From positions 40,289,361-40,353,360 of the forward strand of contig OX031064.1 of NCBI GenBank assembly GCA_943736015.1: a stretch of 64,000 nucleotides of DNA, in the 5' to 3' direction. Below, piece after piece: positions 37,101 to 44,714 of this stretch; position 1 is the first letter of the stretch, and every line of letters starts with the position of its first letter. The translations under genes and the position numbers were made by a program. Under the pieces are notes generated by a model. The model was given only the letters and a program-made list of their open reading frames with translations. It made no database searches and was not told the DNA's origin. The DNA is from Tridacna crocea (taxonomy: Eukaryota > Mollusca > Bivalvia > Cardiida > Cardiidae).

Positions 37101-40100
37101 AGATCACTCAAAGCTCCTTGTACACGAATACGTACTTTTTCTGCTTTTGCGTCACCCCGTTCCTGGCATTTTCCCAGTATGGCCTTTTTAAAATCATCTG
37201 TTTCACCAAGTGTCCGACACTGGTATGCTGGCCTCCATCTATTGGGGTGTTTAGGATCTTTTTCACACTCACATGTTTCACCACAAAACATGCAATGAAC
37301 CCGAAAATCAAATGATGGTGTGCTTGATCTTTGTTTTCGTTTAGATGGAGATGGGATTTCAGCAGTATCAGACTGCTTTCTTCTGTTTACACATCTTTTG
37401 AGATGCTGTTTTGAACAATATGTTGATACACAGTTTCTGTGTACAGAAATCTTTGGATTGTCACTCGTCTTCAATATTTCTTCTAGTGTTATATGGAGTT
37501 CATCATTATAAAGTTTGCTGTATTCAATAATAGTTTGAATACGTGATGCACCAGATTCTGATAGTTTGTCAGTAGGATGGCATCTACATGCATCAACGCT
37601 CTGTAAAATACACCCTTCTATTTTGTCAAAGTCTACTCGTATGAACATTCAGGAAAACAATGATTTGGATTTGTAGCGTTGTGTTTATTTGTCGCGCTTA
37701 CACAGTGAAATTGGAAGTTGATAACAGATGTAAAATCTTTTAATTTCTTACATGTTCATTCCAGAAATTCAACGTAAATTCTCTTTAATACCACACAATC
37801 CCTACTTTTGACGCCCCTGAGAAAGAAGCCTTTAGAAAACATTGGGGGAAAAGGAGAAAATGCTGGTAACCAGCATTTTCTCCTTTTACCGCAATGTTTT
37901 CTACCCTTCACAAAACAAATTTTAAATTTTCAGTCACTTTCATTTTGTCGCCTGCAAATGCTTTCAATTTGGACCAGGTTAAAATTTTGTCATTTGGTAA
38001 TGGGTTAAATCCAAATTTTTGTTAGCCATTTTGGGTTTAGTTAGCTATTTTGTTTCTTTTTTTTTTTGTTGAGTTTCAGTTCATTTGTTGAGGCATATAG
38101 TTTTCTACTGTAGCAATGGATCTACTGAAATCAATGGTATAGTTAACTGCAATTTTCATTTCATTTTTGCTTTTACTCCAAGACATTTTACCCGCTTTTA
38201 GCTGCTATCTTGGATTTTGGCGGCCATTTTTATTTTTTTTAAATTTGCTTTTATTGTATATTGATGAAAAATCTTAGCTAAGCTTTTTCTCAAGTTTAAA
38301 TGCCATCTTTTAAACATTTTATAAATATATATAAGAAGATCTATGACAAAAACCCTTATTTTGTCGGCCATCTTGGATTTTGGCGGCCATCTTGAATTGC
38401 CCAATGATGCCAATCTGGCATCATCCAGATTTCAAATCAGGATACCAATACCTACTTATTTCAGCAAAAATATTTTCTATAGACGCTATTGCACGGTCAT
38501 CTTGGATTCATGCCGGACTATTCCTAGTCATGTATTATATATTATATAAGAATTAATTTATCATAAGTCCTCTCACTAATTCAATTTATGCCATTATGCC
38601 ATGAGGCTGCATTGCCTTGCTTTCCTGATTTTGTTAGTTTGTCATTCTCTGATTTTTATCTGGATCCGTATTCACTAATCATTTTACAACAGTCTTTGTC
38701 TTATTGTTAGCTCCACTGGCCGAAGGCCAGCGAGCTATTGTCATGGCGTTGTGTCCGTCGTCCGTCCGTCCGTCTGTTCGTCCGTGCGTGCGTCCGTAAA
38801 CTTTTTCTTTAAAAAACTTCTCCTCAGAAACTATTGACTGGATTTTTACCAAATTTCACAGGAATGTTCCTTAGGTGGTCTTCTTTCAAATTCCTTCAAA
38901 TAATTCTGTTCCATGAATAATTCTGGTTGCCATGGCAACCAAAGTAAAAAATCTTCTCCTGCCAAACCTCTAATTGGATATCAATATTATTTTGCAGGAA
39001 TGTTCCTTAGGTAGAGGTCTACAGAATTCCTTTAAAAAAAAAGGATCCGTAAAAAAGCATGGCTTTTATGGGAGACTCATTTTCCTTGTATGGTATAAAG
39101 TACAATCTTTAAAAAATTTCTTCTCTCAAACTATTTGTTGATTTCATTGTTGTATTGCAGGTTAGTTTCTATGGTGGTAAGTCTTTACCATACAATCCTG
39201 ACTTTTAACGTCCCTAAAGAAGAAGGCTTTGGAAAACACTCTTGGAAAAGGAGAAAATGCTGTAATCAGCATTTTCTCCTTTTCTCTCAGTGTTTTCATC
39301 AAAGAGAGAAATCATCATTTTATCAATGTTTAATTTGATTTCTGCAAATGCTTTCGGTTTGGTCACATCCCAAATTATGTCGTTTGGTAGAGTTAAAAAT
39401 GGTTGCTTTACATAATCTGTAATCCTTTTCATATAAAACAAGAGAAGCTCTGCACTGTTATTAGTTCTGGTAAAGGTTTATTGACCTACTGGTGACCTAG
39501 TACAAAGAGGGACAGGGCTTTACTCTTGTGATAAGGCATTTTGTTATCCAATCAAACTGATCCTGCAACTTCAATAAAACAATTGCCACAATGCATATTT
39601 TTTTCTATATTTTGATGTTACCCGAGCCAAAATGGTTTGTAACAAGACCCTCTTTAACTATAACCAGATGACAAAATTTTTATAACTGGTCATAATTGAA
39701 AGATGTTGCAGACAACATAATAAATCTTCAAATTGGTAAAACTTTTATCAAAAAGATGTTGCAGACAACATAATAAATCTTCAGATTAGTAAAACTTTTA
39801 TCAAAAAGGGTAGATATTATTGTGTAAAACTAAGAAAATGTAGGTTACTATTATTTTCTTCTTTTCTCACAATGTTTTTCATAACTTTTTAGCTCACCTT
39901 AGCACAAAGTGCTAAAGGTGAGCTATTGCGATCGCCCAATGTCCGGCATCCGTCAACAATTTCTTTAAATATCTTCTCCTCCTAAACCACTGGGCCAATC
40001 TTTCATGAAACTTGGCAGGAATGTTCTTTGGGTGAAGCTCTACCAAACTTGTTCAAAGAATTTAATTCCACCCATAACTCTGGTTGCCATGGCAACAAAA

Positions 40101-43100
40101 CGAAAAAAAAAACGAAATCTTTGAAAATCTTCTCCTCTGAAACCTGAAGGGGTAGAGCTTTGATATTTGGTATGTAGCATCTCCTAGTGGACCTCTACCA
40201 AGTTTGTTCAAATTATGCCCCTGAGGTCAAAACTGGCCCCACACCAGGGGTCACAAGTTTGAGCATAGGAACAAAGAAGGAAAACTTAAAAAATCTTCTC
40301 TGATGAAACTTGAAGGCGTAGAGCTTTGATATTTAGTATGTGACATCTCCTAGTGGACCTCTACCAAGTTTGTTCAAATTATGCCCCTCGGATCAAAACT
40401 GGCCCCACCCCGTGGGTCACAAAGTTGAGCATAGGAACAAAGAAGGAAAACTTTAAAAATCTTCTCCTCTGAAACTTGAAAGCGTAGAGCTTTGATATTT
40501 AATATGTGGCATCTCCTAGTGGACTTCTACCAAGTTTGTTCAAATTATGTCCCTGGGGTCAAAACTGGCCCCACCACGGGGATCACAAATTTGAGCATAG
40601 GAACAAAGAAGGAAAACTTTGAAATTCTTTTCCTCAGAAACTAGAAAGCATAGAGCTTTGATATTTGGTCTGTTGTATCTCCTGGTGGACCTCTACCAAG
40701 TTTATTCAAGTAATGTCCCTGGGGTCAAATCTGGCCCCACCCCGGGGGTCACTAGTTTGAGCATAGGAACAAAGAAGGAAAACTTAAAATTTCTTCTTCT
40801 CTGAAACTAGATGGCATAGAGCTTTGATATTTGGTATGTGGCATCTCCTAGTGGACCTCTACAAAGTTTGTTCAAATCATGCTCGTGGGGTCAAAACTGG
40901 CCCTGCCCCAAGGGTCACAAGTTCGAACATAGGAACAATGAAAGAAAATTTTAAGATTCTTCTTCTCTATAACTAGAAGGCATAGAGCTATGATATTTGG
41001 CATGTAGCAATTGCTAGTGGATCTCTACCAAGTTTGTTCATATTGTGCCCTTGGGGTCAAAATTGGCCCGGCCTCGGGAGGTCACAGGTTCGAACATAGC
41101 AACAAAGAAGGAAAACTTTAGAAGTCTTCTCTGAAACTTGAAGGTGTAGAGCTTTGATATTTGGTATGCAGAATCTTCTAGTGGCCCTCTACCAAGTTTG
41201 GTCATATGATGTCCCTGGCATTTAAACTGGCCTTGCCCCGGAGGTCACAGGTTAGAACATAGGAACAAAGAAGGAAAATTTTAAATTTCTTTTTCTCTTA
41301 AACGGGAAGGTGTAGAGCCTTGATACTTGGTATGTAGCATCTTTGACTTGACCTCTATCAAGTTTGTTCCAAGGATGCTGCTTTGGTTAAAACTGACCCA
41401 GCCCCGGGGACCACAAGTTCGAACATAGGACAAAAAAGGAAAATGTAATACCCCCATTCCACTAGGCCGCGATCTACGGCGCTCTATGCGCTCATACAGA
41501 GCGCCGTAGGTCGCCTCAGATCGCTGCCAAATTTGTGATTATGAGGACACTCCCGCTCAGATAACAACCAGATGACGCTCCGCTGGCGATAAAGTAACGA
41601 CCATTGAGATCCGATAGCGATTGAACTGTACATAGTCACTATCGTAGCCTCGCTAGGAGTTGCGACCTTATACGACCCGTTGTCGCTCCGTTAGCGACTC
41701 GAGGCTTTGACCCTCTCCAAATGCAAAATGGTGATATGATGACTTTGTAGGATTAAGGTCCCTCTGTGCTCGAGGCATAATTATATGGTATGGACCATCA
41801 GAGAAAAAGAATCGGCTACAAGGAAATCGGGTTCAAGCCCCGAGCCCTTCTTCGACTATACCTCCTTGGTTCCTTAACCTGCCCGGTGTAAAGCACAGAC
41901 ACACGCAAGGCTATCTCTGGGTTCCATACCAGTTTGCCTTCAGTTGAGTGGGAAACACAACATGTCTCAGAAAGGTCAGGCGAGGTATCGAACCTCGGGC
42001 CTCAGCACTACCGGACTGAGAGACAGACTCTCTTTTTATATAGTCCTCCAAAAGCGAGATCGGAGCGCCATAATATCGCCACTTGATCGTAACGGAGCGC
42101 TATCCTATCACCACTTGATCGTAACAGAGCGCTATCCTATCACCATTTGATCGTATGGGAGCGCGATCAAATCGCCAATTGATCGCAACAGAACGCTACT
42201 GCATCTCTAATGGTCGCTATCAGATCACATAGGAGCGCAATGACCGGCATACTGGAGGAACATTTGCGCTCTTGAGCGATCCGATAGCGCTCCATTTACG
42301 ATGTTTACGTTCAAGTTGCGTTTCGATTGCGATTTAAGCGATTAAGTAGCGATGTGACGGCGTTCTGTCCAGAGCGCCACGGATCTTTGTGCAAGGGAGT
42401 AGACTGGTGGCGATCTAGGCGATCCACTAAAGATCTGTTAGCGTTCTTGGCGTTTTGGGCGCTCTGCATGGCGATCTACGGCGCACCGTGAGAGCGCCGT
42501 GGATCGCGGCCTAGTGGAATGGGGGTATAAAATTCTTCTTTGAAACTGGATGGTGTAGAGCTTTATGATATTTGATTGCCCTATGTCGGGCGTCTGTCGC
42601 CGGTCAACAATTTCTTTAAACATCTTCTTCTCCTAACCCACTGGGCCAATCTTGATGCAACTTGGCAGGGATGTTCCTTGGGTGAAGCGTTACCAAAGTT
42701 GCTCAAAGAATTTAATTTCACTCATAAGCTATAGTCTAAGGTGAGCGTTCCAGGGCCAATGGCCCTCTTGTTTTCTTTAGTGACCTAAAATGCAGGAATG
42801 AATGGTAATTGTTAAAAACTTCTCTTCACCTTTACAGAAAAATCAGGCCTGTGGAGCGATACAGGCGCTCAATCGCCTCGCCAAACCGCTAATTGGATAG
42901 CATTATTATTTTGCAGGAATGTTTCTTAGATAGAGGTCTACAGAATTCCATGAAAAAAAAAAGATCTGTCAAAAAACATGGCTTTTATGGGAGACTCATT
43001 TTCTTTTTATGGTATAAAGTAAAATCTTTGAAAAATTTCTTCTCTCAAGCTATTCGTTGGGTTTCATTGTTGTATTGCAAGTTAGTTCCTATGGTGGTAA

Positions 43101-44602
43101 GTCTTTGCCATACAATCCTGACTTTTAACGACCCTAAAGAAGAAGTCTTTGGAAAACACTCTTGGAAAAGGAGAAAATGCTGTAATCAGCATTTTCTCCT
43201 TTTCCGTCAGTGTTTTCTACTCTATCAAAGAGAGAAATCATTATTTCATCAATGTTTAATTTGTTGTCTGCAAATGCTTTCAGTTTGTTCATGTCCCAAA
43301 TTTTGTCGTTTAGTAAAGAGTTAATGATGGTTGCTTTACATAATCTGTAATCCTTTTCATATAAAACAAGAGAAGCTCTGCAATTTATCAGTTTTGGTAA
43401 AGGTTTGTTGACCTACTGGTGACCTAGTACAAAGTGGGAGAGCTTTACTGTTGTGATAAGGCATTTGTTATCCAATCAAACTGATCCTGCAACTTCAATA
43501 AAACAATTGCTACAATACATATTTTCTATATTTTGATGTTTCCTCCCCCAGAATAGTTTGTAACAAGACCCTCTTTAACTATAACCATAAAACAAAATTT
43601 TTATAACTGGTCATAATTGAAAGATGTTGCAGACAACATAATAAATCTTCAAATTAGTAAAACTTTATCAAAAATGGTAGAAATCATTGTGTAAAACTAG
43701 GAAAATGCAGGTTACTATTATTTTCTTCTTTTCTCACAATGTTTATCATAGCTTTTTTTCTTCAGTAACCTAAAAACTTCCCTTCACTGTTGCAGAAAAA
43801 TCAGGCCTGTGGAGCGATACAGGTGCTCAAGCGCCTCTAGTTCCACAAAGTTTTCTACCCTTCACAAAACAAATTTCAAATTTTCAGCCACTTTTATTTT
43901 GTCATCTGCAAATGCTTTCGATTTGGACAAGCCTAAAATATTGTTGTTTGGTAATGAGTTAAGTTTGCTTTTTTCTGTCGTCTAACTCTTTTACATAGAG
44001 AAATTCAATTGGACTAATCCAAATTCAGACTCTTTCCAAACAACAGGTCTGGTTAGATAATGGGACTGATTTTGAAACTAAAAGGGTTGAAAACAATATT
44101 GGGAAATATAAAAAGTTTGATTTTCTGACTTTACACTTACAAGTACATGTATGTTTTAACAGTTGTTTGCTGGAAATCTATTTCAGAATCTAATGAATAA
44201 ACTCTTTAGCAAATTTTGGACTTGTCCAAATTGCAATAATTAGCAGACGGCAAATTGAATGTTACCCAAACCTAAAACTTGCCTTTGGAAGGGTAGAAAA
44301 CACTGTGGGTTAGGAGAAAATGCTGGTTACAAGCATACTATCCTTTTCTACAATGTTCCAAAGGCCTTTTTCGTCAAGGTCGTTAAAATACATCTGTGTG
44401 GTAAAGAGGTAAAAGTTGATGATAAGTTCACAAGAGTGATGTTTTAAAACAAGGAAGTTTTTTTTTTTTCTTTTCAGGTGATTTGAAAAGACATATACGA
44501 CAGGTACACAAGGACTTGTGTAATTTTTCCTGTGTGTATTGTTTTAAGAAATACACTACCCAGAGATCTTTGTTTACACATGTTCGCAGTAAACATATGT
44601 AA
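23186..44602 (+). CDS. C2H2 zinc-finger protein, four coding exons, 768 aa
   Basis: Exons are 23186-25171 (ATG at 23213), 26624-26747, 31078-31176 and 44478-44602 (stop TAA). Introns are GT-AG with phases 0, 1 and 1, so the reading frame is continuous. The start is METNCLLELQ; the longer upstream frame is discarded because a splice acceptor (tttgtacag) sits at 23185. Residues 1-460 are polar and low in order, with a nuclear-localisation-like RQKKRRK at 425-431. Six fingers follow: C466-H486, C632-H652, C661-H681, C689-H709, C717-H738 and C746-H767. The third to fifth are joined by short linkers, two ending in (F/K)xY/H as in DNA-binding arrays. This suggests a nuclear DNA-binding regulator; the target is unknown. 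No orthologue recognised. The 13.3-kb last intron holds a complete antisense transposon. 5' UTR exons probably lie upstream but cannot be placed. Confidence 0.9.
25231..25460 (+). mobile_element. TTAA-type palindromic MITE in intron 1 of the zinc-finger gene
   Basis: TTAACCCTTTACC at left; the right end AAGAGTCAA is mutated. Full-length central palindrome, centre GGTAACC. Starts 60 bp after the splice donor. Confidence 0.85.
25489..25600. repeat. Short hairpin element with arms of about 36 bp
   Basis: GTTGTGAGTTATGAGGCACA at about 25505 is perfectly inverted at 25564-25585, and similarity continues outward through TTCAATAAA / TTTATTGAA. The loop is about 36 bp. Confidence 0.8.
26008..26218 (+). 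mobile_element. TTAA-type palindromic MITE, palindrome shortened
   Basis: TTAA at 26008-26011 and 26215-26218. The centre of the hairpin is lost. Decayed relatives flank it at 25835-26007 and 26280-26580. Confidence 0.72.
26624..26747 (+). CDS. Zinc-finger gene, second coding exon
   Basis: Acceptor ttgttacag, donor GTACTG. Codes finger 3 (YGCAVCNKTF...HETVH) and the first half of finger 4 (YDCKVCSK), ending in phase 1. Confidence 0.9.
26870..26985. repeat. Second hairpin family, best copy
   Basis: AAGATCAGACTGCACA, TTC, TGTGCAGTCTGATCTT at 26892-26926 is a perfect 16-bp stem. Outer arms are GGACAGTGTA / TACACTGTCC. Confidence 0.8.
27057..27099. repeat. Hairpin ACCCAGGTCAGC / GCTGACCTGGGT
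   Basis: A 12-bp inverted pair around a short loop. A similar hairpin (CCAGGTCAAC...GTTGACCTAGG) lies at 13671-13712. Confidence 0.65.
27240..27468 (-). mobile_element. TTAA-type palindromic MITE, intact
   Basis: TTAACTCGTTACCAAATGAC ... TTTGGTAATGGGTTAA, palindrome nearly perfect. Confidence 0.85.
27551..30165 (+). mobile_element. Tandem-core element H1: nine 156-bp units plus a second repeat block
   Basis: Opens with a hairpin (CCCCCGC...GCGGGGG at 27552-27574). The motif GTCCGGAGCATATCTCCAAA recurs about every 156 bp at 27629, 27781, 27938, 28093, 28249, 28405, 28561, 28719 and 28873. A second block at 29140-30160 repeats TCATGGAAAAAGGGGxCTTCATGT several times at irregular spacing. The 3' end is not sharply defined. 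Open frames at 27703-28503 are by-products of the repeat (156 is divisible by 3) and are not genes. It lies in intron 2 of the zinc-finger gene. Confidence 0.75.
30295..30523 (-). mobile_element. TTAA-type palindromic MITE, intact
   Basis: TTAACCCTTTACCAAACGAC ... TGTGGAAATGGGTTAA. The palindrome carries matching changes in both arms (GTTGGAAAAGG / CCTTTTTCAAC). Confidence 0.87.
30576..30799. mobile_element. TTAA MITE, divergent subfamily
   Basis: TTAACCCTTTACCCCATA at left, TATGGAGTAAGAGGTTAA at right. The central hairpin is a different but related sequence (GGTGAAATTGCTTG / GAACAATTTCACC). Confidence 0.75.
31078..31176 (+). CDS. Zinc-finger gene, third coding exon
   Basis: Acceptor after a CT-rich tract (ctctctctttggcag), donor GTATGT. 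Completes finger 4 (FLRKDDLSIHEHFH) and begins finger 5 (HSCDKCSKSYFQS), phase 1 at both ends. Confidence 0.9.
31195..31305 (+). mobile_element. Truncated TTAA MITE ending at its palindrome
   Basis: TTAACTCTTTACCACACAA at left; the sequence stops just past the palindrome, where element H2 begins. Confidence 0.7.
31306..32083 (+). mobile_element. Tandem-core element H2 (156-bp units)
   Basis: ACGCCCGTC at 31306 is inverted at 32048-32056. Units starting near GxCxGGAGCATATCTCC recur at about 31391, 31542, 31699, 31855 and 32011. The unit is related to that of H1. The tail is TCTTGCGACAATTTGCC followed by CTCTTGTTT, shared with the element ending at 46968. Confidence 0.78.
32629..32680 (+). pseudogene. 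Relic duplicate of zinc-finger exon 3
   Basis: Aligns without gaps to the end of the 31078-31176 exon: WRKVHQCDHFYRSYLQP against the real HSCDKCSKSYFQS, followed by GTATGG where the real exon has the donor GTATGT, in the same phase. The second cysteine is changed (TTT), a stop lies just upstream at 32614-32616, and no fitting acceptor is present. It is 1.45 kb downstream of the real exon and 135 bp outside the transposon edge. Confidence 0.6.
33236..37648 (-). CDS. 1470-aa transposon-borne protein: Cys-rich N-terminus, PIN/FEN-like core, CXC domain
   Basis: One intact intronless frame, ATG at 37648. Residues 1-200 hold Cys/His clusters (HRNCVSTYCSKQH near 70-82; CMFCGETCEC at 119-128; YHVDCKSDF at 190-198) resembling zinc-binding modules. 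Around 603-640 and 740-830 are CVFTCDLQLYRVSVNIIWAY, LRLGGMH and WSDMYIETTF, which could be remnants of an RNase H-like fold. This is a guess. Residues 1043-1300 resemble a PIN/FEN-type nuclease: VVIDGYAILY (D1047), YLVFDRYRD (D1088), HEEADNII (E1192, E1193, D1195), ISDDTDVF (D1218, D1219, D1221), SGCDTV (D1277) and the helix-hairpin-like GVGKGTALKVL. Residues 1429-1464 fit a tesmin/TSO1 CXC zinc motif (CxC-x5-C-x4-CxC-x6-C-x3-CxC-x5-CC), which in known proteins binds DNA. Flanking inverted repeats suggest a transposase or accessory nuclease. Family name not known to me. Confidence 0.9.
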   Translation of the reverse strand: MFIRVDFDKIEGCILQSVDACRCHPTDKLSESGASRIQTIIEYSKLYNDELHITLEEILKTSDNPKISVHRNCVSTYCSKQHLKRCVNRRKQSDTAEIPSPSKRKQRSSTPSFDFRVHCMFCGETCECEKDPKHPNRWRPAYQCRTLGETDDFKKAILGKCQERGDAKAEKVRIRVQGALSDLHAADARYHVDCKSDFMSPRSVGAAARTTTKTSPDNDPVDLDFQYLVNVMREDKSKIWNSVELHDIYSKDANGKLSRRSLMQALREYFGDDLLILSANGVASIVVFRSDAPDLLKLVPDKEDGAIDFAIEKLAKRVLDEVQLINICKKEYKSRLTESIIQESVSETLLSFLSKLSPKLDHSPHAYLIGSIVTSIITSYPTMLQTTLGVLMRNSKKLLTIMHKLGVTCNYNELLRFKKSAAVEATSSSTLQGISDASKGLVQTIADNFDADISSQNGKLSTHSLAVLQTQTEKADSSTTSNESLVIRRLDSNELANYHGPKQPEMPEERCKKCPLFLKMLATIAISKKRAAANDALFLRDVVSVEDCPEYNGYNTRECRRQGQAMQPKVKAVYLPLIDMTPSDPDTMMTAMRQSQIQAQQCGQGYCVFTCDLQLYRVSVNIIWAYPEQFGNVILRLGGMHTLMSFVGSIGTLMANSGLSEILESTFGGVNKMLSGKKFPQNVRALRMLAEEVLRPLIEEDKDGTISITDMLRGVASKSRTAKLWADILVKGVMLMMMYVPAEREGDWCLHLYAVKELIPYFFAAGHVNYARYALYYLREMERLPLEVLEQFMKGEHVMRHCPGVFNGIWSDMYIETTFMRFGHGKRGIIGITLKPEALKVWALSLHTCSQLENDLEEFINDEAPNDTTKHKEEMKSRITADKKDRESLRQKLAECIHPFKPEEHPKELVNVVTGQKAPLNVNVDDSLSIGKQQMEEFERGWPGSFSATIKRLVKTQAESKKAVTIGEERSFDTELIYSRVIGIQASGREIVLDNILSYELAQVPTSMFKATGEPRIANNKALLKQSLKKECSARQSSGRTGSVVIDGYAILYTISWPKNGLVKDFVEKFRKYVERKLKDFDVYLVFDRYRDFSIKSSTRADRGRSMKKAKVYKLSNTMKLPNQEDILNMQDNKKQLIAIICDDLSSNITFQETTTGGRHRLVITGEEDSPIEVTEGDSANILRHDIRTSHEEADNIIIQQTANILKESSNGVTIISDDTDVFVLALYHFNDQQVKVPVIMESALQNRAIVDINATVEANKNIIPDLPAVHALSGCDTVAMCKGVGKGTALKVLKSQKYSVSSVGDVNADLEDVIREATSFVASCYNIDPVRDMSEARIRVWAKRAAKSLASAPKLPSLPPTTESFCENAKRAHYQACVWKHAIDPDPPALDPLEHGWRACEEEKTLIPVMVPAGVEIAPPEILKMIKCSCESQTPCSSMRCGCKSSGMSCTVFCACRGDIICCNEQTKR
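37786..38008 (+). mobile_element. TTAA-type palindromic MITE nested in the large transposon
   Basis: The left end is slightly eroded (CTCTTTAATACCACACAATC); right TTTGGTAATGGGTTAA. Palindrome with one asymmetric change. Lies upstream of the CXC gene start. Confidence 0.82.
39177..39396 (+). mobile_element. TTAA MITE carried inside G1, first unit
   Basis: Left end mutated (GTAAGTCTTTACCATACAAT); TTAA at 39393-39396. Nearly the same as 43097-43324, so it was duplicated with the host unit. Confidence 0.78.
41449..42527. mobile_element. PIF/Harbinger-like element with 37-bp inverted repeats, TAA target
   Basis: TAA at 41446-41448 and 42528-42530. Termini begin TACCCCCATTCCACTAGGCC on each strand and match over 36 of 37 bp. 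The interior is GC-rich and packed with GCGATC / GAGCGC words, including several units around 42060-42200 of the form ATCGTAACGGAGCGCTATCC. It also holds two tRNA-like T-arms. No ORF of note. Confidence 0.82.
41827..42045. other. tRNA-like stem-loops inside the Harbinger-like element
   Basis: 41827-41843 (+) TCGGG-TTCAAGC-CCCGA is a perfect T-arm. 41981-41997 read on the minus strand gives CGAGG-TTCGATA-CCTCG, preceded by a CTCAG...CTGAG stem in anticodon-arm position. D-arms and acceptor stems are not convincing, so these are remnants or captured tRNA pieces. Confidence 0.45.
43097..43324 (+). mobile_element. TTAA MITE carried inside G1, second unit
   Basis: Duplicate of 39177-39396; TTAA at 43321-43324. 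Confidence 0.78.
43850..44412. mobile_element. MITE remnants between G1 and the last zinc-finger exon
   Basis: 43850-43964 is the right half of a MITE, joined directly to the CTAG end of G1. 44199-44412 is a degraded minus-oriented copy with a reduced palindrome. Confidence 0.65.
44478..44602 (+). CDS. Zinc-finger gene, last coding exon
   Basis: The acceptor is a long T-run ending ttttcag. Completes finger 5 (GDLKRHIRQVH) and codes finger 6 (FSCVYCFKKY...HVRSKH), then M and stop TAA at 44600-44602. Confidence 0.9.
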
Positions 44603-44714
44603 CACAGTGTGTTGCGATATTAGACATAATTTTATGTCAGTCTGTGAGTAACATTCAAAGAACAGTATGAGCATCCAAGTGTATTATTTTTGCCACAGCA
44701 AGCTGCTTTTTTTT

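Larger units (their letters stand above)
32816..38520 (-). mobile_element. Large DNA transposon carrying the CXC/PIN-like gene
   Basis: Both ends read TAGTCCGGCATG inward. Further in, both contain TGCAATAGCGTCTATAGAA, a TTTTTGC block, TGATGCCAGxxTGGCATC (itself a small palindrome), TTGGGCAA and CAAGATGGC...CCAAAAT, in the same order. This gives imperfect inverted repeats of roughly 190 bp (32816-33000; 38345-38520). The outermost TA may be a 2-bp target duplication. The single large gene inside runs on the minus strand. A TTAA MITE (37786-38008) has inserted between the gene start and the right repeat. Superfamily not assigned. Confidence 0.75.
39891..42772 (+). mobile_element. Helentron-like element G2 with units of about 165 bp
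   Basis: Head AGCTCACCTTAGCACAAAGT with GCACAAAGTGC hairpin. Units marked by GAGCATAGGAACAAAGAAGG recur about every 165 bp from 40261 to 41420. Tail AAGGTGAGCG, GGGCCAATGGCCC hairpin, CTCTTGTT. A Harbinger-like element interrupts it at 41449-42527. It is inserted in element G1. Confidence 0.78.
38709..43849 (+). mobile_element. Helitron-like element G1 with CTAG end, internally duplicated and invaded
   Basis: Starts AGCTCCACTGGCCGAAGGCC (hairpin CTGGCCGAAGGCCAG), then CGTCCGTC repeats. A unit of about 1 kb occurs twice: 38961-42879 (with element G2 inserted at 39891-42772) and 42880-43849. Each unit contains one MITE and ends GAGCGATACAGG, then a GGCGCTCAAGCGCC-type hairpin. The final end reads CTCTAG followed by T, the canonical Helitron 3' terminus (hairpin plus CTRR, inserted before T). 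No helicase gene is present. Confidence 0.7.
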
